This document shows, piece by piece, positions 1 through 10,873 of a stretch of 48,063 bases of DNA. Both the position numbers and the translations under genes were made by a program. A model generated the notes under the pieces. The model saw only the letters and a list, made by a program, of their open reading frames with translations. It ran no database searches and had not been told where the DNA came from. The stretch is from Mnemiopsis leidyi (Eukaryota; Ctenophora; Tentaculata; Lobata; Bolinopsidae), in assembly GCA_000226015.1 (NCBI GenBank), contig JH153885.1, forward strand, positions 210,970 to 259,032. Reading direction: 5' to 3'. Within the stretch, counting starts at the first letter, position 1; each line of letters begins with the position of its first letter.

Positions 1-971
1 CGATTTCGAAAATACTTTCTATTTCCACAATTCGTTATTGTAGGTTATTACAGATTAGATTTGTAAAGATATTATATGATATCGGATGATTTAAAAGTAA
101 GTAAGTAGAAGATAACTACATTTGTCTTTGTGGATTGAATGCAGCGGTCACGCACTTACAATTACACTTTATTAAGTCAGTGAGGCAGTGAGCAGTGGCT
201 AACTTCACACGTATACCGAGAGATTCATAATTAGCCCCACAAACTCAAAGGTTTTCTCTGCGCCGAATAATTACTCAATTATTCACACCTAGAAGTATTC
301 TTGTTTCTCTCTAGGAAACGCAATTTCGGTAACAACTATTCAGCTTGTGCCTCAGAATTCGTTTTAATTAAACTCTGGCGGTATTTGAAGCGACGGAATC
401 TGCGGTGAAGGTAAACTGACCATTATAATTATAACTAAACCGTGAACTCACATCCAGATTACAGAAAGCTAAGGTAACAAGGTCACAATTTGCTCTTTTG
501 TAGTGCTTCACTGCTTTTTGGGTCGGTAGTTGTCATTTTATTGGAATTACGCAATCGTATATATATATATATCTGGTGCGATATCTTTAAATCCATTTTT
601 TATTTTTCGTTTATCTAGAGAGTGATCTTTTTATTCACCCTTCTATCGTACAGTCCATTGCCAACTTCGCTTGATCAACTCTCCAAAAGACGCCAAAGAA
701 AATCCTGCTTGATATCAGAGGGGTCCAGCCGCTTGGTGAAACCTGTTATCTTTGCTGTGCACATCCAATTTAGCACGGGTCCTGCTTGCCTATAATTCTC
801 CTGTGTTAATTGACTCGGGACATCGCTCTAAATATCTTACAATAAGGCGAATTATTGCTGGTTCACTCTGCCCGCCAGGTTCGATGCAACTTAAGTTGGT
901 TGTATTTTTCATCCAGAGCTTAGTGGGAGTTTCGCTATAAATACATCGGTTTTACTGCCAAGAAAAGAATA
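1..971. other. Upstream region without a recognised gene
   Basis: No convincing coding exon is visible. The stretch holds a short TA microsatellite near 557-572. A TATAAATA at 936-943 lies only 29 bases before the ATG of the first gene, so it is either an A/T-rich accident or part of a very short leader promoter. Small open frames here look like chance. Confidence 0.5.
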
Positions 972-2564
972 ATGCCGTTAGCATCGTTTAGTGAATACGA
1001 GGAAAACATTGCTGAGGTAAGCCAATCTCATTTTTCGTCCCGCAGTAGGAAGGTCTCGTTCGGTGGTGTTGTTGGTTTGGCATCTCAACCTTCAGCTCCA
1101 AAACTGTGTCCACAAAGTTCGTCCAACTTAAAAGGGCAAAATACTAATCCGCTTCCTCCTATTCCAGACAAATTGAGGGTCTCCAAAAGACGCCCACCAA
1201 TTCCCAATCAATCCCGGGTCAAACGTTCTCACTTTGCTGGCACCATGAAAAAAGGTCAAAAAAGTAAACCAAATATTCCAGTTCCACCTCCAAGGAAGAC
1301 AAAGAGAGCATTGACAGAAAGCAAAACTGTTCCTACGCATCTGCAGTCGCAGAAAAGGACACAAGTATCATACAGTAGGTTGAATAAACCAAGTAGACCT
1401 AGTAGACCAATAAGTTACAACTCATCCATATCTTCTCCGATCATGCTCACTATGTCCAAGAATGGCAAAGATATGAAACCAGCCAGGAACGAACCGGGTC
1501 ATACAAAGCTGGATACTGATAAGTTCGAATCCAATGGAGGACCATCATCCCATCTTTCTCCAGCTTCCAAACCACAAACAAGCAAGCAGCCTGTGTGTCA
1601 GAGATCATCCCTCGATCCATTGTATGCGTCCGATTCAGGAATTGCAACAACCTCTCAAGCCATTCCTTTGGAGTACGACTTGTTCAATCGCTATCATCGA
1701 ACTGGGAGCATGGACTCCAACATATCCGGGATTTCAAATAGGAGCAACCCATATTACGCTGAAGACATACAGAAGTTCGCCCCACTGGCCGTAAACGCTC
1801 TTATCAGCAGCTCCGATTTTGTTAAGAAAACGGAGATCCTAAGTCGAACTTACTCGGCTTCCTCTCTGCAGCTAGACAGACTCCACCAATCCAACACCTC
1901 CCTAGAAAGTTTACAGAGTATACCCATCCGTCACCAACACCACGAACCAATCCAGCAAAACTCTCACAGCTCCAGTGAGCCCAATCTAACGAGAGAAGAT
2001 CGGCCGGTTCTGCAGTGTCACAAGTGTTACACTTCGTTGACACAGCTAGTCGAAGTTGAAGTTTCCTCCTCAGAATATACCAGTTTCTCCTCATCAGACA
2101 TTTCATCGACTGATAGTTCTGAAGAGGATTCTTCGTCGTCATCTGCTTCAGCCATAGATAAAGACCAAATTTCAGAAAAGCTGAAACAAAATGTTTCGTC
2201 TAAAAAACGTTCTACCCCACTCCATGAGAACTCTGCAGTCAGTATTTGCAACGAGGAGTCTGTCGTCATTGAGCTCTGTACCCCACTAAGTTCTCCAAAC
2301 GCTACACATGATGGACCTTACCACATCCCCAAAGAATCAATACTAAAATCCAGGGAAAGACTCAGTAGCGGACCAAGCAGTTTCTTGAAAATTTCAAGAA
2401 ATCGTCCTCCGATTCTGAGGTGCTGCCAGTGTAACAACCAGAAAGCATTCCTGCCCTTCTTGTGTCTTTTTATATTTGTTATTATTATTGTCTTTGTTGT
2501 TTTGATCGATATACTTCCTGGTGATAAAAGGAAGTATGCGTCTACTGTATCTCGGGAATACTGA
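972..2564 (+). CDS. Tail-anchored, proline- and serine-rich protein, long unspliced form
   Basis: An uninterrupted 530-codon frame starts at ATG 972. I do not recognise a family. Residues about 35-115 are rich in Pro, Lys and Arg with PPIP-type motifs that could bind SH3 domains. Residues about 370-390 form a Ser/Asp/Glu-rich acidic stretch. Near the C-terminus a CCQC cluster is followed by about 20 strongly hydrophobic residues (FLPFLCLFIFVIIIVFVVLI) and a short basic tail. That suggests a tail-anchored membrane protein facing the cytosol, with cysteines placed for palmitoylation. The frame reads straight through a GTAAGC donor at 1017, so it is either an intron-retained product or a long 3' terminal first exon. 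A chance open frame of this length in AT-rich DNA is very unlikely. Confidence 0.7.
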   Translation: MPLASFSEYEENIAEVSQSHFSSRSRKVSFGGVVGLASQPSAPKLCPQSSSNLKGQNTNPLPPIPDKLRVSKRRPPIPNQSRVKRSHFAGTMKKGQKSKPNIPVPPPRKTKRALTESKTVPTHLQSQKRTQVSYSRLNKPSRPSRPISYNSSISSPIMLTMSKNGKDMKPARNEPGHTKLDTDKFESNGGPSSHLSPASKPQTSKQPVCQRSSLDPLYASDSGIATTSQAIPLEYDLFNRYHRTGSMDSNISGISNRSNPYYAEDIQKFAPLAVNALISSSDFVKKTEILSRTYSASSLQLDRLHQSNTSLESLQSIPIRHQHHEPIQQNSHSSSEPNLTREDRPVLQCHKCYTSLTQLVEVEVSSSEYTSFSSSDISSTDSSEEDSSSSSASAIDKDQISEKLKQNVSSKKRSTPLHENSAVSICNEESVVIELCTPLSSPNATHDGPYHIPKESILKSRERLSSGPSSFLKISRNRPPILRCCQCNNQKAFLPFLCLFIFVIIIVFVVLIDILPGDKRKYASTVSREY

Positions 2565-3403
2565 ACTGTTTATGGGTTCTTGGGCCTTGCCGGCAAGGTA
2601 ATTTTGTCATCCTCAAGACGTTAAGTCATTCTTTCAACTAATTCTAAGAAGTTACAGAGAAGAGTTACAATGGATGGCAAGGAAATTTTGCCATCCTCAA
2701 GAACATATTTTTTTAAACCGTAAACCATTCGATATTTCTTAGCAGTTGCAGTGTAGAGGTAGAAGGGATTCCAAGGAAATTCTCGGCATCTTAACGTCAC
2801 CACGGAAAACTAAAGATTCAGTTTAAGCTGCCTTGATGATAAGGTTGTCATGATTACTATAAGAAAGATAATCACAGTTCCTTCACAGGCGGTTGATGAC
2901 ATGAGGGAACGACGATTGGAGCAGGAGAAAATGTTAGCTATCACGATGAGGAAATTAGAGGTTGCTGATGAGAAAGTGGAGAAACTTGCTGGGGTATGTG
3001 AGTTTTTTTACAAGTTTAGACTAGTGGACCCATTTCTATTTGTAGTAATTTCTTTGATTTAAGCTGATTTTTGGGGAAGCTAATAGGATTCTTTCCAGGA
3101 AAATTCAGAGCTTGAAAAAAGGCTTCAAGAGATTGAGGAAAAGGTCAAGGTAACTGGAACAATGATTATTGGAAAGTTCGAACAGCTGACTGTGAAAAAG
3201 CTACCGATTAGAAAACGATGGTCAAGGCCCATTTAATTATACCCAAGTTCTTTTAGTATCACATAAATTGTCTGCTACAAGGAACTTATATAACTTTGAT
3301 AATGTAAACGATAGCTTACTTTCAGGAACTACAAAGAGAAAACGAGGGAATGCCAAAGCTTAACGAAACCCTCAAACGGACTCTTGCTAAATTGGTGAAA
3401 TAA
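972..3403 (+). CDS. Small coiled-coil protein, spliced form sharing the first exon
   Basis: Exons are 972-1016, 2889-2993, 3099-3149 and 3326-3403. Donors are GTAAGC, GTATGT and GTAACT, and acceptors are TTCACAG, TTTCCAG and TTTCAG. All four pieces are multiples of three and join in phase 0 to give 92 residues. The first 15 residues (MPLASFSEYEENIAE) are shared with the long form. The rest is charged heptad-like helix (for example RRLEQEKMLAITMRKLEVAD and ENSELEKRLQEIEEKVK), so a dimeric coiled coil is likely. The family is not recognised. Perfect phase agreement is the main support. The alternative is that the three downstream exons belong to a transcript with a different first exon. Confidence 0.6.
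2590..2790 (+). repeat. Diverged tandem repeat, about 87-bp period
   Basis: A GGCAAGG-A/T-AATTTTG-C/T-CATCCTCAAGA block occurs at about 2590 and 2676. A weaker third copy lies near 2771. It falls in the 3' untranslated part of the long form, which is the intron of the short form. Confidence 0.55.
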
Positions 3404-3631
3404 CTTCATCTTCATAATATATGAAACAAAATTCAGTTTCCAGCTTTGGAATCTATATTTTTTAAGGGGTTTGCTTAAAGCTTAGTTGAATGATCAAGAA
3501 CAAAGTTGATTTTTATTTTCGACTACCTTAATGATTTGTGTTTGTTCATTACTCAAGAGAGTGACTTGTACATGTATTACATATGTTATGATCCTTAACT
3601 CTTGAGAAGCTTTATATTTCGGAGGTGGCAT

Positions 3632-3642
3632 AATAAAATAAA
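3632..3642 (+). promoter_or_regulatory. Overlapping polyadenylation signals
   Basis: Two overlapping AATAAA hexamers lie about 230 bases after the stop of the spliced coiled-coil form. They are the best candidate for its 3' end. Confidence 0.45.
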
Positions 3643-4723
3643 CAAAATTGGAATTGATTATCGATGCTCTGATTTTCGCCGTTCTCAAGCGAACTTTACT
3701 CGATCTATGTGAAATAGATTATTGCGTTTTACTCATCCCATAGAGAGATAGAGAAATGAACAGCTGATACATCTGACAGAGGCGTGACATTCACATATCA
3801 AGTGAAGTGCCTGTCACGATTGTTCTTTATCCAGCAATTACAAGATTGGTTGCATGACGATCAATTGTCAATATGACCTATCCAGTATCCAATACATTAT
3901 GTTTAATTCGTGCTGACAATTATAACATCTTGTCATGGTAGGCCATCTGTCCGAGAGCTATCTCAGCAGTGGTCCACACACCACACACCCCACGTGGTGC
4001 CTCCGAACTGCTGTTGTCAAGAGCAAGTGTTTTGCTGTCATGGCAACGGAACGTTCACGTGACCAGGGAATTAGTGCACGTGCTCACGAGCCGGGCCGAT
4101 GTTATAAGCAGAGCTTGAGTCTCAGGCTCGTCTCCTGCAGTGTTAGAAGGTGGTCAGGTGTAGTCAGGATCCTGACTACGTATTAGGCTCAATCCTGGCC
4201 CCCTTGTCAGATTGTTTTAGCTGCTTATTGCACTGTTGAAGGAGATCTAGGCTTTGTCTTTCTTTTTTTATTGGTGTTGATCTGTGTATGTAGTTCGTGA
4301 ACAAAGACCTTTTTTCCATTCCCTCCTTGCTACATAAGTTTTTATGTTAATTGCTATAAACTTGTTTGTTTTGCTGATGTTAACCTAGTGAGTTTACGAA
4401 TTAGTGTGCATTTGCAATGATGCGGTAGACACAACCACTGTTTTCTTTATCCATATGAATTGACTTACTAATTAACATGATCAGTGTTTGATTGTTCTTC
4501 CAAGAACTAAATATTTATAGGTAAGGATCACAATTTAGTAAAACTGTAGCTATTCTTTTCGGTGAACTAATGAAACTATTAATCTCAATGCACATATTAC
4601 GCTTCCAGAATTATTTTGACACCATAGCAGTAAAGTTATTATAACCTGCTGTCTACTCAAGTTTTTTAAGTTCACAACTTGATCAGGAACTTTATTCTTT
4701 AAAGGTTTATTCTCGGATTATCA
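3643..4723. other. Intergenic stretch
   Basis: No gene is supported. Part of it (about 3935-4205) is noticeably more GC-rich than its surroundings, contains TATAAGCAGAGC, and lies between two CTTGTCA copies. This could be a degraded solo LTR, but there is no primer-binding site or coding part to confirm it. Confidence 0.4.
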
Positions 4724-4929
4724 GGTTCCCGTCGTCCTGCCCCAGAACATCGTGCCCCACAACATTTTTTTCCGCATATTTGGACTCAGCGACCCTAACC
4801 CAAACCCTGACCCTAACCCTAACCCTAACCCTAACGAAGTTGTCTGTTGTGGAACAGGACGTCACTGGGGCTAAATCTCTGGGTTAAAGTGCTCTGGGGT
4901 ACGATGTTCTGGGGCAGGACGTCGGCCAC
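4724..4929. mobile_element. Foldback/MITE-like element carrying telomere-like repeats
   Basis: The ends form an inverted repeat of about 30 bases. CGTCCTGCCCCAGAACATCG on the left (from about 4734) is matched in reverse complement near 4890-4920. The 10-base CGGATTATCA occurs immediately on both sides (4714-4723 and 4930-4939) and looks like a target-site duplication. The interior has about five CCCTAA/CCCTGA units at about 4790-4834 and a further partial copy of the end motif. It has no coding capacity, so it would be non-autonomous. Confidence 0.75.
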
Positions 4930-4939
4930 CGGATTATCA

Positions 4940-5616
4940 ATATGCATCGTAAGCACCCTTAAGATTAAGTCATGGCTAGACGACTTCCTTGCATATTCTA
5001 TTTGAATGACCCTATAACTCTATCATATTTGCTAACGAATGAAATCTGGATTGAAAAATCGAATTTCACCTACACTTATCTTTAGCCGTACTATAGGCTC
5101 ATGGGCACTAGCTTCGTCTAAATATAAGTTGTATTTCTACATTTTAAATACTTATAATGGCAAAGTCATAGTTTCTCAAAATTTTTGAACTAATGAATAT
5201 CTTGCTGAAAAATTTTTCTGAAATTGAAAAAAATTCAAACTTAGATTCATTAGATGATTTAACAAATAAATCGCCGTGATCAAAATACCCCACAATTTAT
5301 AAATTTTATGCGATAATAATCATGCGAGTACGTATTAGAGCACCTTTATTTGTTATTCCATTTATCGGGTTACATCCTAATCGCTAGTAATTCAGTGGCC
5401 ATAGTAACCTTTAACAACGGGACACTGACAGTACCCGTTACCAAGTTGGCCCTCTCCAGATCTTGATCACTGAATATCTGCACCAAGTTTTTCTGCTTTG
5501 TCATTTTTTGATTGTTCTTCAGAGTTAATTAGCATTTAAATCGTTCAGAAATGACATTTCGATCGAATAGACTTAACAAATTAAAAATGCATTCGAAACT
5601 GATACCGTATCTTTAG
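4940..5616. other. Intergenic stretch downstream of the GPCR gene
   Basis: No gene is seen. A minus-strand AATAAA (TTTATT at 5345-5350) about 270 bases past the GPCR stop could be its polyadenylation signal. Confidence 0.35.
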
Positions 5617-6663
5617 CTATTCGAGTTGCACATCACTGCTTTTGCAGAGCACCAAAATTCTGATCTTTTCACATAGTGAACAATATTGTCTTGATTTAAA
5701 TGAAATCTGGACTTTGTTAACATTTAAATTATGTTTGCTGTCGATCTTGCTGTCCTGTTCCGATTGTCTCAACGTACCACACGTTAAAATTCTAAGGGAG
5801 TATGATCTGAGTTTCTTGATGCGAATAAGGTAAACTAGTGGATTGCATGCGGAGTTCAAAGTAGGTAGGTAAAAGCAGAAGAGATGATGTAGGAACTCAG
5901 TCGGAAGTTTGATACAGGTTTCTTTATTCGTAAAATCGCAAATTACTTGGAATATCAGGAGGATAAAATGAGGAATAGAGACAATCAAGAAAATGACAGT
6001 TAGAATGACTACAGTCACGATAGCCTCACGCTTCCTCTGCTGCTGAGTTGTCACCCCTGCCCCTTTAAGCTCTTTACACCTCGACAAATGACATATTGTG
6101 ATGAAACAACCAGCAATACTCGGAACTATCGGAACCATTATCTTGCTGATGTCAGTCAGACTACTAGCGTGGCTGGATTTGAAGTCAGCTCTGTACTCCG
6201 CCACACAAAACATGTGACCAGGGTCGTACACCACTCTCTCCACCCCCACCACACGGGTTACCACCAGGAATACCAGGTACAGTCCTAGCCCTAGAACCAG
6301 ATGCCAGATCCTGATGTCGTAGAGGGGCTTCACCAAGGAGAGGGTGCGGGATACACACAACATAGCCATGACAAACATGGACAACCTCAGACAGACGGCG
6401 TAGAAGTAGTTCCAGAAGGTACAGAAGCCCTGGAAGTGAAAGAGAAGGGCAGCCCCTCCAGCTGTTGTGGTGAGGAGGACTGGGGCGAGAGTGATACATA
6501 CCAGGAGGTCTACTGCGTTGTTCGTGATGAAGATGAAGGTGGAGGGGGATGACTTGGTTTTACGGAGAAAGTAGGATAGGGAGACGGCGTTGGAGATACT
6601 TCCGATGATGACGATGAAGTAGGTGCAGACGCAAAGGATTACATTTTCTTCGCCTTTTGCCAT
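5617..6663 (-). CDS. Intronless class A (rhodopsin-like) G protein-coupled receptor
   Basis: The protein has 348 residues and seven hydrophobic segments: about 8-30, 42-66, 80-108, 120-140, 170-195, 212-238 and 252-280. Family marks are the TM7 motif NPLVY (NPxxY) preceded by LNSACN. Cysteines before TM3 (GFCTFW) and in the second extracellular loop (GHMFCVAEY) can form the conserved disulfide. The TM3 end reads SRTLSLVKP instead of D/E-R-Y, keeping only the arginine. The third cytoplasmic loop is basic (TQQQRKREA), as is usual before TM6. It acts at the plasma membrane. The ligand cannot be told from the sequence, since no amine-binding Asp or opsin Lys stands out. The short extracellular N-terminus suggests a small ligand. 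Single-exon receptors of this kind are common in expanded invertebrate GPCR families. Confidence 0.88.
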   Translation of the reverse strand: MAKGEENVILCVCTYFIVIIGSISNAVSLSYFLRKTKSSPSTFIFITNNAVDLLVCITLAPVLLTTTAGGAALLFHFQGFCTFWNYFYAVCLRLSMFVMAMLCVSRTLSLVKPLYDIRIWHLVLGLGLYLVFLVVTRVVGVERVVYDPGHMFCVAEYRADFKSSHASSLTDISKIMVPIVPSIAGCFITICHLSRCKELKGAGVTTQQQRKREAIVTVVILTVIFLIVSIPHFILLIFQVICDFTNKETCIKLPTEFLHHLFCFYLPTLNSACNPLVYLIRIKKLRSYSLRILTCGTLRQSEQDSKIDSKHNLNVNKVQISFKSRQYCSLCEKIRILVLCKSSDVQLE

Positions 6664-6944
6664 GGTATTGACCTGATAGAATAGATAATTTATTAAATAA
6701 ATCGTTGGGGATAGTAAAAATATTGCAGAAATACAGACAACAGGTTATACACTATATATAAAGTCTCTAGTGCGACCAAAATTATGCCCTCTAAATTACA
6801 AATTTACTCCCGAGCATTCAGACACAACAGATCAAGATTCAGGAGGAATCAATACCATTGAAGTATCCAAGAATTATAGCGGTTGTAGATGTCAAATCAT
6901 CTTAGGTCGTATGTCTGTAAATGAATCATTTATTGCATGTCACA

Positions 6945-7440
6945 CAGGTTAAATACCCAGGACAGTGTGAAAGAACGCTCTCAGGCAACGGAGTCACCGA
7001 AAGATGAGGGAAAGGTGGAAGGACATGCTGCCACACTTTCACACGGTATGTCGTGAGTCCTACACCAAGTCTCTGTCCAATCTTGGCAAAAACAAACTTA
7101 GGGCAGCTACACAGTATCTTACGGGCCACTGTGAGCTAAACTACCATCTAAATAAGTACAAACCCCAGAGCATTTCTAAGATATGTCCCCACTGCACCAT
7201 GGAGGACAGGAGGAGGAAACAATGAACCATTTTATCGGGCAGTGTCCGCTGTGGTTCAACAGGAGTTCCACATTTGTTCCACGAATTGTCTCAACCAACA
7301 CTGATTTGCACAAACGACGATATGGAATAACCAGAGCTAAAAAACTTTAACTAAAGTACATGACTGGGGAGAGCACAAGGCCGTCCCGGCCTTATCACAC
7401 AGCGGTGCGATATATTACATCCCCACGAAGAAGAAGAAGG
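6945..7440 (+). mobile_element. 5'-truncated non-LTR retrotransposon, 3' end
   Basis: In two overlapping frames the plus strand encodes the C-terminal tail of an RNase H-bearing LINE polyprotein. It reads LRAATQYLTGHCELNYHL, then a Cys-His cluster CPHC...ETMNHFIGQCP. A small GAGGACAGGAGGAG-type slippage near 7205 shifts the frame, so the copy is dead. The element ends in GAAGAAGAAGAAGG, a simple-repeat tail typical of I/R1-like LINEs. Only about 0.5 kb survives, as expected from 5' truncation. Confidence 0.75.
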
Positions 7441-10255
7441 GGCTAAATTCTTAAATCAAAAAGGTGTTGGAGACCCAAATGTGAAATACATGAGAAGTAA
7501 ATACAAAGAAGTAAAGAATAGAGTTAATTGCTAAGAAATAAAATGGCAGCAAAAATCGAGAGAGGTTCATAAAGGTCGAAGTTTAGCTTATAGTTTAATG
7601 AGTAGCGAAGTTCAGGTTATCCTCCTATAAACTTTAGATGAACCAGCTGGGCTTAAATAATATTTATCTAGCCACGGCATATGGTTGACAAGGTCTAGCA
7701 TAAGATCATATGGGCAGTAAGGATGTAACAGTTTGTTTAGATCGAGACTCAGGTCACGGTCATTAGGTAATAGGTTAATAGGCACAGTTGGTTCCTGATT
7801 ATACTGGTTTCGGACTGACATCTTGTTTCAACGGACTAAATGCAGCGTGGGGTGTGGAAAGGTCGGTTTTTTGACACTTTTTATTTCAACTTTTCTATGA
7901 GAAATAGCTTAATCTCGGTGAGGCTTGGACCTATGAAGCAAGCGTTATAAACTTTTTTAAACAAAATATCCTTTTTTCGCAGAACTCTATCTTAAACGCT
8001 AGAATTTTAAATCATTTAAAACATCGTGTTCGCAAAAAACTGATATTTCAAAACTTTAAACAAAAATGTCAACACAAAGTCACATGAGGAGTCGAATTCA
8101 ACAACAAATAAAACTTTAATACATTGAAACATAAATTGTCTGACTGCAAATAGAGAGATTCGATTTTCGGAAACAATCCTGTTAGATTGGTAGAACAATA
8201 CATGATATTGATTTGGAACATCTAGTTGACGACCAGGAAGCAGCTGAGCTGTGTAAGAGCCACCTGGCGTAAAATTCTTTGACGCACAATCATGTGAATG
8301 CTTCAATTCATGTAATTGCTGGATTCATGTCTTATTCAAACCGACAATAGATATTTTTCGTGGAAAAAATTTAGAATTTTTTTCCTCTTACAATTAATTT
8401 TGGAGTAAAATAGGATACTACCAAGTATTTTTTAAGACAAAATTGCCGTATCTTAATTAAGCCTAACAGGAAACAAATTATTCCTTTTTTTATGAAAAGC
8501 CATGATCTATAATTGATTTAAAGGGCATAGCAGCATGAAGCTTAGATTCTTAAAGACCTCCAGAGCAGTGAAGAAATCATGAAGATCTAGCGAAAAAAAA
8601 CAGAATTAAAGTCCTAGAACGTGCCATATGGCGATTTCGAAATCGTAACTCCTGATCCCTCATCACTGGCTGAGCTGGAAAGCTATCAAAATATGTAAGC
8701 AGAAGACATGGTGGTTAGGAGACATTGAGATAACCGTTGATGCGAGAAAACATGGCAACTTCAGCCAAGAGGTCAAATTACAGTGAGATCAAAGATGAAA
8801 ATAAATTATGATCTGCGGTTATCGTAGAGTCATGACGCAGGAAAGCTTTAGGATTGACGTGATTTGGTGCACCAGACAAGATCGATCCGTTCATATGATT
8901 TAACTAGCATGAATAAAACTTTTTTTCTTCCCTTTAAAGAGCTCTCAATGGAAGTCTGTTATTATAATTGTTTAATATCCTTATATTTGCTTATAGTCGC
9001 ACAAAAAATGCATTCTAATTCTAATTCTGGTGCATAAGCTCATATTTAATGGAATGACGGTTACCAACAAAACAAACATTGTTGCATCTTTCCATTAACC
9101 ACCATAGAAAATTTTGTAATGAAACCGGTTAATTCCTGGGTTATGAAATAACATAACGTCTCATTGGTAATTTACAAAACATTCGACCTCGGTGTTACCG
9201 GATCTTAGAGCTTTCGTTTACGTCATGGGTGAGCATCAGCAATCACATATCGATCAACATCAAGTTGCAAACTTTGATCAATTTTGTATCGATCACCAAT
9301 CATGATGTTAAAAAAGAACCGGTAATCACCTCTGTTATAACCTGTTAAAATATCTATTAATATACATCGCCTCTTTACTTACTTAACAGTATAAGTATAG
9401 CCTCTTTACTTACTACTTATACTGCCAGGTTTGATAAGTTTTTTGCATTCGCCCACACAAAGTTATTAATTTAGTGATTTTTCGATCAAACGGGCACACC
9501 GATCCTATTTGAAAGCATCAGATTATCTTTTGGCTCCGGACTTATGGCTCGAAATTTATTCCTGAGCTATTTATTGTCGAAGTTCAATATCTGTTCAGTG
9601 TTCACTTCTTTATGAAATTTGTGACATAGTTCGTGACTATTGGGTACTGCTGCCCTGACCTCCTGGAACCTGGAACTTAATGCTCAATTTTCAGTCGCAT
9701 GATTCAATTTAAGGTGATAAATCGATCTTATAGTCGTACCATGATAAATCCGTCGAACTTTCGTAAAAATTGTCATATACGTTTAGGAGCTCATGATAAT
9801 CTAAGGAATATAACCCCCCGTATCCATGGCGACATTTACGAATATAACCCAAAGAACAGACATTCTTGATTAGAGGCGCACCGATGCTAATAAAAAGAAA
9901 GTGACGGACCCCAGATCTAGAGTGGAAATATGAAACCCTAAACCACCATATTATGCTACCCTGGCCCCGGTCCCGGACAAGTTTAAATTTCACGTACCAA
10001 GTAGAAAACTCTACCCTAGCTAATCGTAACCCTCATTTCTACAAAGCCGTTATAACATTCGTTTTAGTATCAGTGTATCCATGATTTTTGTGTGTAATCC
10101 CCGAGCGAGGAAACCGAATTTGGTGCCGAGATGACCACCTCCCCCGTTCACATATCCAACTCTTGTGAGTATAAGAACTTTCCTTGTGTTTTATAAAAAA
10201 TTACCCTGATATCTCTTTCTCTATTCACCCTCACTACTGCTCTGAACTCTGATAG
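7441..10255. other. Long stretch without a recognised gene
   Basis: Both strands were read for exon-like frames. The longest open frame, about 94 codons on the minus strand at 9709-9993, has no recognisable motif or flanking splice logic. The segment 10087-10174 ends in a GTGAGT donor and, in one frame (ending CCRGD-free RIWCRDDH...), could be an upstream exon of the cysteine-rich gene that follows. This is weak. Confidence 0.4.
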
Positions 10256-10873
10256 ATGTAAAGAGTGCTGTGCTGCCAGCTGCCTAGCCTTGATCCCTGA
10301 TGGCTGTTGTCCAATGTGCCGAGTCTCAGGACCATGTGTTATTACAGTACTACAAGCTTGGCAACTCCAAACTTGACTTCAATGTAACCCCTCCTAATGC
10401 CCAAGTCATAGGTAAAAAAGCCAGGCAAGCGTGTGGAAGTCAGGTGTGATTAATGTTAAAAAAGGATTTGCAGAGTTCAATCAGATCTGGCGCTTTTTCT
10501 TAACGCTGACTGTGCAAATTTTTTCTAAAAAACTTTTGATCTATTTTATGTAATTTCTGTGATTCATTCTTTTTATCTCAAGATACTCTACTTCTATAAC
10601 GACTATAGGACTATGACAGTGTGAAGACTAGTTGTTTGGTAGCTAGAATTGTTGAACCAGTTGAATAAAAGATGAAGTTTGAAATTACAATTAAACTGAA
10701 ATTACTAAATTACATGTAATATTCGGTCTTCGAACTCCGAATTACATATTAACAATGCTCCAAGTTGACCACGTTTGACGCTTCCCTTTATTTCAGGCAC
10801 CCTCCCCAGACTTTATGACCGTCCAAGCAGGACAGCATGCTACAAAATATCAGCATGGCCGCTCGTGACTCAG
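10256..10873 (+). pseudogene. Cysteine-rich secreted-protein gene fragment with a frame break
   Basis: The first segment, after a pyrimidine-rich acceptor, is dense in cysteine (CKECCAASCLALIPDGCCPM, then CRVSGPC). The CCPxC pattern resembles the end of a von Willebrand factor C-type module. A second open segment (10348-10411, YYKLGNSKLDFNVTPPNAQV) ends at a GGTAAAA donor. It joins in phase to 10797-10873 (TLPRLYDRPSRTACYKISAW), which lies between TTTCAG and GTAAAC. The first two segments are in frames that differ by one base around 10345. This means a one-base indel, an assembly error, or an unusual splice. No start or end was found. A family assignment beyond cysteine-rich and probably extracellular would be a guess. 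Confidence 0.35.

Noticed and set aside
6185..6552. Open frames on both strands inside the GPCR gene
   Set aside because: They are shadows of the receptor frame, with no domain or independent start context.
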